A DNA stretch of 64,000 bases from Methylomagnum ishizawai (GTDB taxonomy: Bacteria; Pseudomonadota; Gammaproteobacteria; Methylococcales; Methylococcaceae). Positions 16,554 to 25,420 of this stretch are shown one piece after another (position 1 is the stretch's first letter; each line of letters opens with the position of its first letter). The position numbers and the translations under genes are program-made. Below the pieces are notes generated by a model, which did not search any database, was not told where the DNA came from, and saw only the letters and a list, made by a program, of their open reading frames with translations. The stretch spans positions 124,001 through 188,000 of the forward strand of contig NZ_AP019783.1 of assembly GCF_019670005.1 (NCBI RefSeq). Direction: 5' to 3'.

Positions 16554-18379
16554 TTATTGCACGGTATAGGTTTGGGTCGTCTGGTTGTTGGTTTCGTTGG
16601 CTTCCCCGGTTTCGCACCAGCTATTGGCGAAGGCCCGGAAGGTCTTGGCCCCGGCGGTGCCCGCGATCAGGCTGAGCTTGACGGTTTTGGACGCGCCCGC
16701 CGCCAAGGAGCCGATACCGGCCCAGGCGTCGCCTTCCGCGCCGCAGGCTTGGGCTTTGGGTCGGTTGGCCCAGGCGTCGAGATAGCCCGCGTCGCCCGCC
16801 GCCGTGCCTTGGTTGGTGACGGTCACGCTGGCGGTGAAGGCTTGATTGGCCTTGGGATTGGCCGGGTTGAGCGTGATGGCGCTGACCACGAAATCGGGCA
16901 GGTCGCCGTGGACGCGATAGGCCAGGGTGCGCTGGTTGTTGGTCTCGTCGATTTCGGGGGTGGCGCACAGGCCGTCGGCGAAGGCGCGGAAGGTGAACGT
17001 GCCCGCCTGGGTGGCTTGGAATCCACGGAAGGTCAGGGTTTTGCTGGCACCCGCAGCCAGGGTGCCGATGGGGGCGGATTGGTCGGCGGTCGCGCCGCAA
17101 ACTTGGGCTTTGGCTTGGTTGGCCCAGGCCAGCAGGGTGCCACCGTCGGCGGCGGTGTTGCCTTGGTTCTTGACCGTGACCGTGGCGGTGTAGGCGGTGT
17201 TGAGGAGGGGCGAAGTGGGGTTGAGGGCGATGGCGGTGACGGCGAAGTTGGGGCCGTTGGGATCAACGATATCGGGAGTGTAGAGTTCGGTGGCGGCTAA
17301 AGCGCTTCCAGCATTGTACCCGCCTGCTGCGAGAACTTTGCCGTTAGAGAGCAGCGTGGCGGTATGACAACAAAGTGTCGTGAGAGTCGAAGTGGTGGCA
17401 GTCCAGGTTCCAGTAGACGGATCGTACAGCGCCGCTTTAGAAATATAGGCCGCACCGTTAGAGCCCCCTGCGACCAGGACTTTGCCGCTGGGTAGCAGGG
17501 TGGCTGTATGGCTAACTCGCGGATCGGGTATGGGTTTGGTGGCAGTCCAGGTTCCAGTAGACGGATCGTACAGCGCTGCGGTAGCGAGAGGCTTTGAAAA
17601 GTGTTATTGGAATAATGTTGCCCCCCTACGATCAGTACCTCGCCATTGGAGAGCAAGGTCGCGGTATGGGTGTCCCGCGCACCGGGCATGGAGCCAGTAG
17701 TGGCCCAAGTTCCGGTGGACGGATCGTACAGCGCCGCTTTAGAAATATCGGCTGTACCGTTAAAGCCCCCTGCGACCAGGACTTTGCCGTTGGGTAGCAG
17801 GGTGGCTGTATGGCCTTCTCGCGGGTCGGGCATGGGGTTGGTGGCAGTCCAGGTTCCAGTAGACGGATCGTACAGCACCGCGCTAGTAAGAGTAACTAAA
17901 TAGTTAAATCCGCCGACAACCAGAACTTTACCGTTGGGCAGCAGGGTAGCGGTATGACCTACCCGGGCATCAGGCATGGAGCCAGTAATGGACCAAGTTC
18001 CGGTAGTTGGATCGTACAGCGTTGCATTATTAAGAAAAATTTTGGCACCGTTATTAGAGCCTCCCACGACCAGGACTTTGCCGTTAGACAGCAGAGTGGC
18101 GGTATGGTAAACCCGCGCATCGGACATGAAGCCAGTAGTGGCCCAAGTTCCGGTGGACGGATCGTACAGCGCCGCGCTGGTAAGGGAACCTCCGATATCA
18201 TACCCTCCTGCGACTAGGACTTTGCCGTTGGATAGCAAAGTGTCAGTGTGAAAATACCGTGCCTTAGGCATGGCCCCAGTCCACGACCAACCCGCAGCCC
18301 GCGCCGCCCCCAAGAAAACCACCGCCCAAGCCGCGAACAGCCAGACGGCGCAACGCAAACCCACTTTGTCTCTGCGCAT
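16554..18379 (-). pseudogene. secreted kelch-repeat/CARDB protein, interrupted by a single-base frameshift
   Basis: The start is the ATG at 18379 with GGAG upstream. It yields a signal peptide (hydrophobic run ending AARA-AG). Six kelch-like repeats of about 48 residues follow, each containing HTATLL, GKVLVVGG and LYDPSTGTW, then two CARDB-like beta-sandwich domains with LNP and ETNNQ motifs ending at 16554. The first frame runs into nonsense after NNTFQ at 17597-17600. The second frame, shifted by one base, continues the repeat pattern exactly. Adding one T to the coding-strand T4 run (AAAA on the plus strand) restores a single frame of about 608 residues. This is either a sequencing or assembly indel or a real, possibly phase-variable, frameshift. 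Likely a cell-surface or extracellular beta-propeller protein. Confidence 0.8.
17340..18290. repeat. tandem array of ~144-158 bp kelch-coding repeats
   Basis: The string ATCGTACAGC recurs at 17421, 17565, 17723, 17867, 18011 and 18161, giving spacings of 144, 158, 144, 144 and 150 bp. Neighbouring copies are highly similar at the DNA level, which suggests recent duplication or gene conversion. The copy starting near 17565 is the one that carries the frameshift. Confidence 0.9.
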
Positions 18380-18513
18380 GATGTCGCTCCAATCGGAAAG
18401 AGGAAGAAAAGAAGCGTGACATGGCCCAGAGCCGCTAGCCTGTCCAGTTTCCGCCACGCCGACGCACAATAAATCTAACAGAAATTCAAACTATTGTGCC
18501 GGGAAAATTACAA

Positions 18514-18550
18514 CTGTTTTCCGGTTTTCCGGCCATTTACCGGAAAACAG
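18514..18550. promoter_or_regulatory. perfect 11-bp inverted repeat upstream of the kelch gene
   Basis: CTGTTTTCCGG at 18514-18524 is repeated inverted as CCGGAAAACAG at 18540-18550, with 15 bp between them. Another partial CCGG/AAAA element lies nearby at 18499. It could be an operator or a transcript hairpin in the divergent region between the kelch gene and the toxin-antitoxin pair. No regulator can be assigned. Confidence 0.5.
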
Positions 18551-18637
18551 AACAACTTTTTTGTGCGGATGGATTTGACAACAGTCGGTTCAGATGAAAC
18601 ATGGCGAAATCCGGGCGTTTGGAGGCGCGACGCGACT

Positions 18638-18668
18638 CCCGGATTCCGTTGCGCTCCATCCGGGCTAC
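18638..18668 (+). repeat. REP-like extragenic repeat, copy A
   Basis: The core CCCGGATTCCG, about 10 variable bases, then ATCCGGGCTAC. An inverted relative lies at 19481-19511, and a partial one around 39921. These are the usual extragenic palindromic-type elements of gammaproteobacterial genomes. Confidence 0.7.
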
Positions 18669-18758
18669 GGAACTGTGGCCCGGATCAATGGCCGCATGCC
18701 ATCATATATGGTGCGACCCACCGCTTGCCCCCACCCATCCAACGTCCCCCATCGCGCC

Positions 18759-19097
18759 ATGGTCATCATCGAATATCCCGGCTTCACCAAAACCATCGGC
18801 GAGCTGATGGACGACGAAGACTATCGCGCCCTGCAAAACGCCTTGGTGGAAAACCCGGAACGCGGCGACCTCATCCCCGGTACCGGCGGCTTGCGGAAAA
18901 TCCGCTGGTCCCTCGCGGGACGCGGCAAACAGGGTGGCGCACGGATCATCTACTATTGGTGGACCCGCACCAGCCGCCTCTACCTGCTGCTTGCCTACCC
19001 CAAGAACGTACAAGACAATCTAACCCCGACCCAAGCCAAACGCTTGGCCGAAGCCATTCACCGGGAACTCGACGATGGACGAAAAACTATTCGATGA
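18759..19097 (+). CDS. RelE/ParE-superfamily toxin
   Basis: The protein is 112 residues from the ATG at 18759. The longer in-frame extension to 18594 runs through the extragenic repeat and is not believed. The fold matches type II toxins of the RelE/HigB group: MVIIEYPGFTKTI, a central GGLRKIRWS strand, RIIYYWW and LYLLLAYPK, then a C-terminal helix. Such toxins cleave mRNA at the ribosome. The stop lies inside the next gene (23-bp overlap), which encodes the cognate HTH protein. This toxin-first order is typical of HigBA/NadS-type pairs. Confidence 0.88.
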   Translation: MVIIEYPGFTKTIGELMDDEDYRALQNALVENPERGDLIPGTGGLRKIRWSLAGRGKQGGARIIYYWWTRTSRLYLLLAYPKNVQDNLTPTQAKRLAEAIHRELDDGRKTIR

Positions 19098-19374
19098 ACT
19101 GCTAGCCGGTATCCAGTGGATGGGTGCCCACCACCGGGGCGAAACCCAAACCGGACAGGTGTTTGAATACCCCGAACCCGATGTCGGAGCCATCCGCGCG
19201 GCTACCCGGCTCTCCCTGCCCGAATTCGCCTACTTGATCGGCGTCACGCCCCGTACCCTGCGGAACTGGGAACGCAAGTGCGTCTGCCCCACAGGACCGG
19301 CGCGGGCCTTGTTGAAGATCGTTTCCGCCAATCCACAAGCGGCAGTTGCAGCCTTGCGGAGTTCTTGTCGGTAA
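19075..19374 (+). CDS. nadS: HTH antitoxin, NadS-like
   Basis: The protein is 99 residues with MDEKLFDELL at the start, PDVGAIRAATRLS before the helix-turn-helix, GVTPRTLRNWE as the recognition region and PTGPARALLKIVSANP as the family-typical ending. It overlaps the toxin gene by 23 bp and should bind both the toxin and the shared promoter for autoregulation. The segment IQWMGAHHRG differs from typical NadS sequences, and CVCPTGP replaces the more common RRxPTGP. Confidence 0.85.
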   Translation: MDEKLFDELLAGIQWMGAHHRGETQTGQVFEYPEPDVGAIRAATRLSLPEFAYLIGVTPRTLRNWERKCVCPTGPARALLKIVSANPQAAVAALRSSCR

Positions 19375-19480
19375 CCCTACTGGCGGGCAAGCCTAGGTTC
19401 CCGGGTTCCACCCTGTCCGATCCGGGCGGTGGACTTTGGGGGTCGATGAGCGGAAGCTCGGCGGGATGCTTCGGAAACAA

Positions 19481-19511
19481 ATAGCCCGGATACGCCGAAA
19501 CGGAATCCGGG
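19481..19511 (-). repeat. REP-like extragenic repeat, copy B (inverted)
   Basis: Read on the minus strand, this has the same core as copy A: CCCGGATTCCG, then ATCCGGGCTAT. It lies after the antitoxin gene and just before the MAT gene's 3' end, so the toxin-antitoxin pair is bracketed by inverted copies. Confidence 0.7.
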
Positions 19512-19531
19512 CCACGCGGATCAATCTCCAA

Positions 19532-20719
19532 TCAGCGCAATTGCTGCGCCTTGTCCAGCTTCTCCCACGGCAGTTCGGTGAACGAAGCCCCGAAATGCCC
19601 ATTCACCGGCAAGCGGGCGTAAAAACCGCCCTTGTGCTTCGAGGGCAAATGGCGCAGGTCGAAATCGCGGATGATGGCCCCGAGCCGGAAATCGATACAC
19701 TCGGCCAGGCGGCTTTCGATCAAATCCTCGGCCACGGTGCCGGTGCCGAAGGTGCGGACCTCGATGCTCACGGGCCGGGCCTGGCCGATGGTATAGCTCA
19801 GTTGCACCTCGCATTCCTCCGCCAAACCCGCCGCCACCACGTTCTTGGCCGCGTAGCGGGCGGCGTAAGCCCCCACCCGATCCATGCGGCAGGGGTCCTT
19901 GCCCGACAGCGCCGAACCCGCGTGGCGGGCATAGCCGCCGTAGGTGTCGCTGGCGGTCTTGCGCCCGGTCATGCCGGAATGGGCCACCGGGCCGCTCTTG
20001 GCGAAACCGCCGCGGGGGTTGACGAACACATCGGTGGCCTCGTCCGGCTTGACCGCGATGCCCGCGAACACCGGCCCCACCACATGCTTGAGCAAATCGT
20101 TCCTGAGATTGGCCGGTTCGACCTGGACCTTGCCTTGCTGGCCCACGATCAGGGTGATGCTGTGGATGCGCTGGGGCACGCCCTCCACGAATTCCACGCC
20201 GACCTGGGTGGTGCAATCCGGCGAGAGATAGGGGATGGCTTTGGATTCCCGCGCCGTGCGCAGTTGCCGCGCCAGCCGGTTGGCCATGGCGATGGGCAAG
20301 GGCATGAACTCCGGGGTCTGGTTGCAGGCGAAACCGAACTGGGTGGTTTGGTTGCGGACCTCGATGCGGTCGAGTTCCTTGTCGCTCAATTGCCGCTCGT
20401 CCCAGGCGTAGCGCTGTTCCAGGGGTTGCGCGGTGAGGCTGGTGACCACGGTGCATTCCGAGGCGTTGAAGCCCTCCTTGCGGTAGCCGACCTCGCCCAC
20501 CACCTGCCGCGCCAATTCCGGGATATCCACCGTGGCCTTGGAGGCGAACCGCGCCGCCACGAACACCAAGCCCTTGGACAGGGCGCATTCGGTGACGACA
20601 TGGGAATAGGGGTCTTGTTGCAAGAACCTATCGACGATGGCGTCGGCGATGGTGTCGCAGACCCGGTCGGGATGGCCCTCGGCGACCGATTCGGAAGTGA
20701 ACAGGAAGCTCTTTCTCAT
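19532..20719 (-). CDS. divergent methionine adenosyltransferase (SAM synthetase paralogue)
   Basis: The protein is 395 residues and is clearly MetK-related. It has FTSESVAEGHPDRVCDTIADA with the catalytic His and Asp at the start (cited here only as a motif region, residues 7-27), NPRGGFAKSGP, the phosphate-binding SGKDP and a MDRVGAYAARYAAKN block. The GAGDQG loop of standard MetK is missing; the equivalent place reads RNQTTQFGFACNQTP. A canonical metK exists at 49869, so this is a second, distinct copy. I believe a similar divergent clade of bacterial MAT exists, but could not verify it. It starts 21 bp after the P-type ATPase stop on the same strand, which suggests co-transcription. Confidence 0.8.
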   Translation of the reverse strand: MRKSFLFTSESVAEGHPDRVCDTIADAIVDRFLQQDPYSHVVTECALSKGLVFVAARFASKATVDIPELARQVVGEVGYRKEGFNASECTVVTSLTAQPLEQRYAWDERQLSDKELDRIEVRNQTTQFGFACNQTPEFMPLPIAMANRLARQLRTARESKAIPYLSPDCTTQVGVEFVEGVPQRIHSITLIVGQQGKVQVEPANLRNDLLKHVVGPVFAGIAVKPDEATDVFVNPRGGFAKSGPVAHSGMTGRKTASDTYGGYARHAGSALSGKDPCRMDRVGAYAARYAAKNVVAAGLAEECEVQLSYTIGQARPVSIEVRTFGTGTVAEDLIESRLAECIDFRLGAIIRDFDLRHLPSKHKGGFYARLPVNGHFGASFTELPWEKLDKAQQLR

Positions 20720-20740
20720 CGCAGCACCTCAATCTCGTTG

Positions 20741-23700
20741 TTATTTCCCAAAATCCGACGCGGGTTCCGGCGGGTGCTGGAGCCGCTTGATACCCTCGTT
20801 GACCACGAAGGGCAAGGTCGCCCCGGCCCCGATGGCGAGCCAATCGACCGGACCGATGGGCGCGAGCCGCAGCAGGGCGCGTAGCGGCGGAATATAAGCC
20901 GCCGCGATCTGCAACAGGATCGACCCGCCGACAGCATAGGTCAGATAGCGGTTCTTGGGCCGTTCGCCCGGATGGAACACGCCGGTCTTTTCCGAACGGC
21001 AGCTGATGGCATGGAGCAATTGCGCCAGGGTCACGGTCATGAAGGCATTGGTGCCGGCGTTGGCGGTGAGGCCACCATAGCGCAGCAGGCTGTAGGCATA
21101 GACGCTCATCGCGCCCCCGGTCAGGGCCAAGGACTCGCGCACCAGGCGCAGGGCGTCGTCCTTGCGGATGATGGGTTCGGCGGGGTCGCGGGGCGGTTGC
21201 TTGAGGACGTCCTGTTCCGGCGGTTCCAGCGCCAGGGCCAAGCCGGGCAGGATGTCGGTGACGAGGTTGATCCACAGCAATTGGATCGGGTTCAGCACCT
21301 CGCCCGCGCCGATGGCGGTGCCGATCAGCATCATCTCGATCTCGCCCAGGTTGCTGGACAGCAGGAACCTGAGGCTTTTGCGGATATTGGCGTAGATGGT
21401 GCGGCCCTGCTCCACAGCGGTGATCATGGTATGGAGGTTGTCGTCCTCCAACACCACGTCGGCCACCGAGCGGGCGACCTCGGTACCGCGCTCGCCCAGG
21501 GCCACGCCGACATCGGCGGCCTTGAGGGCCGGGCCGTCGTTGATGCCGTCGCCGGTCATCGCCACCACCCTTCCAGCCTTCTGCAAGGATTGCACGATCC
21601 TGAGCTTGTGCGCTGGGCTGACGCGGGCGAACACCGTGGTGTCGTTGACGATGCCGGACAAAAGCTCCGGTTCCAGCTTTTCCAGGCTGGCCGAATCGAC
21701 GATTTCCAGCGGCTTGTCGCCGCTGAGTCCCAGGCGCTTGCCGACGGAAAAAGCCGTGGTGCTTTGGTCGCCGGTAATCATCACGGTGTCGATGCCGGCG
21801 GAGTGGAATTGCGCCATCAGTTCGGCCATGCCGGGGCGGATGGTGTCTTCCATGCTGCCGAGGCCGAGCCAGACCAGGTTTTGGGTCACGGCGGCGGTCG
21901 AAGTGTCGGCGGAATGGCCGTAGGCCACGCCCAGGACGCGCAACGCCTCCCCGGCCAGCCGTTCGTTGCAATGCAGGATGGTGGAGCGCTGCTCGTCGTC
22001 GAGTTCGACCTGGGAACCATCGGGCAGGCAACGATGGGTGCAGAGTTCCAACACATCGGCGGGGCTACCTTTCACAGCGATGAGGTGTTCGGCCCCGGTG
22101 TTGGTGCCGGTGTGGACCGTGACCATATAGGGCCGGTCTTCGGCGCGGTGCAGGGTCTTGACCAGCGGATGGGCCTCGCGGATGGCCTTCACATCGGCCC
22201 CCGCCGCCAGGGCGATTTCGATCAAGGCCGATTCGGTGGGCGAGCCCTCCAGACCCACGCTATCGCCCCGGTCGATGAATTTGACCTCGCTGCACAGGGT
22301 CACCATGTCCAGCAATAACTTGAGGTCGCTGCGTTCCAAAGGCGCGATGGGCTCGTCGTTGGCGAGGAAGCCGTCGGTCCCGAACGTCACCGAATGCTCG
22401 AACAATTCCACGCCCACGGCCCGCATCCGGTTCTCGGTCAAGGTGCCGGTCTTGTCGAGGCAGAGGGTTTGGATCGAACCCAAGCCTTCCACGGCGGGCA
22501 ATTGCCGCACCAGCACCTTTTTCTCGCGCATCTGGCGGATGCCGAGCGCCAGGGTGGTGGTCGCCACGGCGGGCAAGCCCTCCGGCACCGCCGCCACCGC
22601 CAGCGAAATCGAGGATTTCAGCATTTGCAGGAAGCCGAAGCCCCGCGCCAGGCCCATCCCGAACATCCCGGCGCAAATCGCCCCCGACAGCACCGCGAGT
22701 TGGGTGCCCATCCGGTCCAATTGGCGTTGCAAGGGGGTATCCGGGGTCTTGACCTCGCCGACCAGGGATTGGATCACGCCGATCTCGGTATGCCGCCCGG
22801 TCGAAACCGCCACCGCCAAACCGCTGCCGCCCGTGACCACGGTGCCACGATGCACCATGTTCTTGCGGTCGGCCAGGGGCGTATCCTCGGCCACCACCAA
22901 GCCGTGATGCTTGCCCACCGGCAGGCTTTCGCCGGTCAGGGCCGATTCGTCCACGGTCAGGCGGTTGCTGGACAGCAAGCGGGCGTCGGCGGGGATGTAG
23001 GTGCCGGGTTCCAGCACCAGGATATCGCCGGGCACCACGTTCTCGACCACGATCTCCCGGCGCTGACCGGCGCGGACCACCTTGGCGTGGGTGGGGGTCA
23101 TGGTGCCCAGGCTGCCGATGATTTTTTCCGCCGCGCTTTCGGTGGAATAGCCGATGGCGGCGTTGATCAACACCACGCCCAAAATCACCAGGGCATCGGC
23201 CACGCCGCCGGTCGCCACCGACACCGCCGCCGACAAGCCCAGCAAGGCCACCGGCGGATTCAGCAATTGCCCCGAGATCATCGACCAAGCCGAGCGCGGC
23301 TTCTGTTCGCCGAGGACGTTGGGACCGTAGCGGTCCAGGCGCACCAGGGCGTGGGCCTCGGGCAAGCCTTCGCGGTGGGTTTCCAGTGCGTCCAGTACGA
23401 TATCGCCTTCCGCCGCGTGCCACGTCTGGCGCGGCGGGGCTTCGACCGTGGCCAAATCCACCGGGCGCTGGGTTTGGGACGGCCGGGCCGGACCGCGCCG
23501 CCAGCGGGGCAAGCGCAGGCCGAAACCTGGGCGCTGCCCGGTGGCGGGACGCTGGGCGGAGGCAACGGGTTCCGCCGGAGCCACCCGCTCGGCGGCGGGC
23601 CGGACCGCGCCGCCGCGCCAATGCGCACGGACGCAGGCTTCCAGTTCTTCCACCAACCCGGCCAGGGCGAGTCCGGGCTGGAAATGCACCACCGCGCTGC

Positions 23701-23911
23701 CCGTGACCGGATTGGCCTGGATGGAAACAAAAATGGCATGGGTCGCCACCAGCCCTTCCAGGGCGTGGCGCATCGCCTCGGAGCGATAAAGCCCTTTGAC
23801 CTTGACGCGCATCCGTCCATGCGCCCCGTAGTGGACCAAAGTGACCAGCACCGCATCGACCGGGGTTGCGGCCTGGGCGGGAACACGGCTGGGATTGAGG
23901 GAATCGTTCAT
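20741..23911 (-). CDS. P2-type cation-transporting ATPase with N-terminal HMA-like domain
   Basis: The protein is 1056 residues from the ATG at 23911. Residues about 10-80 resemble an HMA/DUF-type ferredoxin-like domain without a CxxC metal site. A basic, Pro-rich linker (about 85-150) follows, then a full P-type core: actuator TGES, transmembrane PEGLP, phosphorylation DKTGTLT, nucleotide-binding KGSPADVLELC, hinge TGDGINDGPALKAAD and the C-terminal membrane bundle (WINLVTDILPGLALALEP). PEGLP in M4 is typical of P2A/P2B calcium-like pumps, not of heavy-metal P1B pumps (CPx). The ion cannot be fixed from sequence. The divergent MAT gene follows after 21 bp. Confidence 0.88.
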   Translation of the reverse strand: MNDSLNPSRVPAQAATPVDAVLVTLVHYGAHGRMRVKVKGLYRSEAMRHALEGLVATHAIFVSIQANPVTGSAVVHFQPGLALAGLVEELEACVRAHWRGGAVRPAAERVAPAEPVASAQRPATGQRPGFGLRLPRWRRGPARPSQTQRPVDLATVEAPPRQTWHAAEGDIVLDALETHREGLPEAHALVRLDRYGPNVLGEQKPRSAWSMISGQLLNPPVALLGLSAAVSVATGGVADALVILGVVLINAAIGYSTESAAEKIIGSLGTMTPTHAKVVRAGQRREIVVENVVPGDILVLEPGTYIPADARLLSSNRLTVDESALTGESLPVGKHHGLVVAEDTPLADRKNMVHRGTVVTGGSGLAVAVSTGRHTEIGVIQSLVGEVKTPDTPLQRQLDRMGTQLAVLSGAICAGMFGMGLARGFGFLQMLKSSISLAVAAVPEGLPAVATTTLALGIRQMREKKVLVRQLPAVEGLGSIQTLCLDKTGTLTENRMRAVGVELFEHSVTFGTDGFLANDEPIAPLERSDLKLLLDMVTLCSEVKFIDRGDSVGLEGSPTESALIEIALAAGADVKAIREAHPLVKTLHRAEDRPYMVTVHTGTNTGAEHLIAVKGSPADVLELCTHRCLPDGSQVELDDEQRSTILHCNERLAGEALRVLGVAYGHSADTSTAAVTQNLVWLGLGSMEDTIRPGMAELMAQFHSAGIDTVMITGDQSTTAFSVGKRLGLSGDKPLEIVDSASLEKLEPELLSGIVNDTTVFARVSPAHKLRIVQSLQKAGRVVAMTGDGINDGPALKAADVGVALGERGTEVARSVADVVLEDDNLHTMITAVEQGRTIYANIRKSLRFLLSSNLGEIEMMLIGTAIGAGEVLNPIQLLWINLVTDILPGLALALEPPEQDVLKQPPRDPAEPIIRKDDALRLVRESLALTGGAMSVYAYSLLRYGGLTANAGTNAFMTVTLAQLLHAISCRSEKTGVFHPGERPKNRYLTYAVGGSILLQIAAAYIPPLRALLRLAPIGPVDWLAIGAGATLPFVVNEGIKRLQHPPEPASDFGK

Positions 23912-24001
23912 CGGCGGCTCTATGGAGGCTCGAAAGGGCGGGACCGCCCGCCGGGGTTTTCCAAAGCGGACGGATAACCGCACGATTTTAACCCTACGAG
24001 G

Positions 24002-25297
24002 TTAAAAAACCGTGACAATCCGTCCTTGTACGTAGGTGGCCCGGACCTGGGCCGGACCCGCGAGATGGAGCAGGCAGAACAAGCGCTGTTCCCAACTGTC
24101 GCAACGCGCCAGCCGGGCCGCGAGATAGGCGTCGTCGCCAACGGCCAGCGCGAAGAAATCGGCGTCCTTGCCGGGCGCGAAATTGCCGGTGGCATGGTCC
24201 AGCCACAGGGCCTTGGCCCCGCCCAGGGTGCCGAGATAGAGCAGCCGCGCCGCGTCCAGCCCCAAGCCTTGCAGTTGCTGCACCTTATAAGTCTCGGCCA
24301 GTTCCCGCCAAAGCGAGAATTCCGTGCCCGCGCCGATATCGGTGCCCATTATGACCGGGATGCCGCGTTCGACATGGCGCAAGAGCGGAAACAAGCCGCT
24401 GCCCAAATATAGATTACTGGTCGGGCAATGGCAGACCGCGCAGCCCGCCCCGGCCATGCGGTCCAGTTCCCGCGCGCTGGAATGGAGGCTGTGGGCCAGC
24501 ACCGTGCGCGGCCCGACCAACCCGTAGCGGTCGTAAACATCCAGGTAATCGCGGCTGTCCGGGAAGCCGGAGGCCACCGCCGCGATTTCGCCGTGGTTCT
24601 CGTTGATATGGGCTTGGAGATAGGCGGTGGGCTGGTCGCGCAGGAGTTCGCCGCAAATCCCGAGCAGGGTTTCGGTGCAAGCCATGGGCCAGCGCGGGGT
24701 GATGGCGTAGTGGAGGCGCGGTTCGCCTTCACACAGGGCCATCAGCTTGGCCATGCCGTCCACGGCTTGGTCGAGGGTTTGCAACAGGACCGGCGGACCG
24801 TTGCGGTCCATCAGGGTCATCCCGGCGATGAGGCGCAGGCCTGAACGCTTCGCCGCCGCGAACAAGGCGGCGTTGGCCGGGTAATACTGCGAGCCGAACA
24901 CCAAGGCGGTGGTGGTGCCCGCGGCCAGCAGCTTGGCGACGAAGCGCCCGGCGGTCGCCGTGGCGAAATCCACATCCTGGAAGGCCGCTTCCGCCGGGAA
25001 CACCGAGCGCTCCAGCCAATCCAGCAATTGCCCGCCGGGGGCGGCGGTGGCGTAGAACTGCGGGAAATGGATATGGCCATCGACCAGGCCGGGAATCAGC
25101 CAATCCGGGCCGTGGTCGATGCGGCGGGCCTCCGGGAAGCGGGCCAGCAATTCGGGGCGGGGACCGTAGGCGGCGATATGGCCCTGGGCGTCCACGGCCA
25201 ACGCGCCGTCGGGGATGATTTCCAAGGCATCGGGTTGGGCGAAAGGATCGCCGCGGAGGTGGGCGAGCGTGCCGGTGTGCAGGGTGGTGGCGTTCAT
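24002..25297 (-). CDS. guaD: guanine deaminase
   Basis: The protein is 431 residues. The ATG at 25297 has GGAGG upstream, so the track extension to 25369 is discarded. Amidohydrolase motifs are present: GLVDGHIHFPQF (HxH zinc ligands), CHCPTSNLYLGSG, HINENHGEI and GTDIGAGT (the metal Asp). GuaD converts guanine to xanthine. The gene is about 90 bp upstream of the P-type ATPase on the same strand and downstream of the NRPS-like gene, so it may stand alone. The family assignment is firm. Confidence 0.92.
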   Translation of the reverse strand: MNATTLHTGTLAHLRGDPFAQPDALEIIPDGALAVDAQGHIAAYGPRPELLARFPEARRIDHGPDWLIPGLVDGHIHFPQFYATAAPGGQLLDWLERSVFPAEAAFQDVDFATATAGRFVAKLLAAGTTTALVFGSQYYPANAALFAAAKRSGLRLIAGMTLMDRNGPPVLLQTLDQAVDGMAKLMALCEGEPRLHYAITPRWPMACTETLLGICGELLRDQPTAYLQAHINENHGEIAAVASGFPDSRDYLDVYDRYGLVGPRTVLAHSLHSSARELDRMAGAGCAVCHCPTSNLYLGSGLFPLLRHVERGIPVIMGTDIGAGTEFSLWRELAETYKVQQLQGLGLDAARLLYLGTLGGAKALWLDHATGNFAPGKDADFFALAVGDDAYLAARLARCDSWEQRLFCLLHLAGPAQVRATYVQGRIVTVF

Positions 25298-25420
25298 GGG
25301 GGAACCTCCGATGGGAAACGGAGGGGGCATTTTATAGCGGGTGGATGCCGTGGGTTTCCTTTCCCCCAATGATCTTGCCCCAGCGTCAGCCCCAGGCCAT
25401 GGCGTACGCCGACACCAGGA

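Noticed and set aside
17340-18290. Regular ~144-bp repeats suggesting CRISPR or satellite DNA
   Set aside because: They encode kelch repeats in frame; the spacing equals 48 codons.
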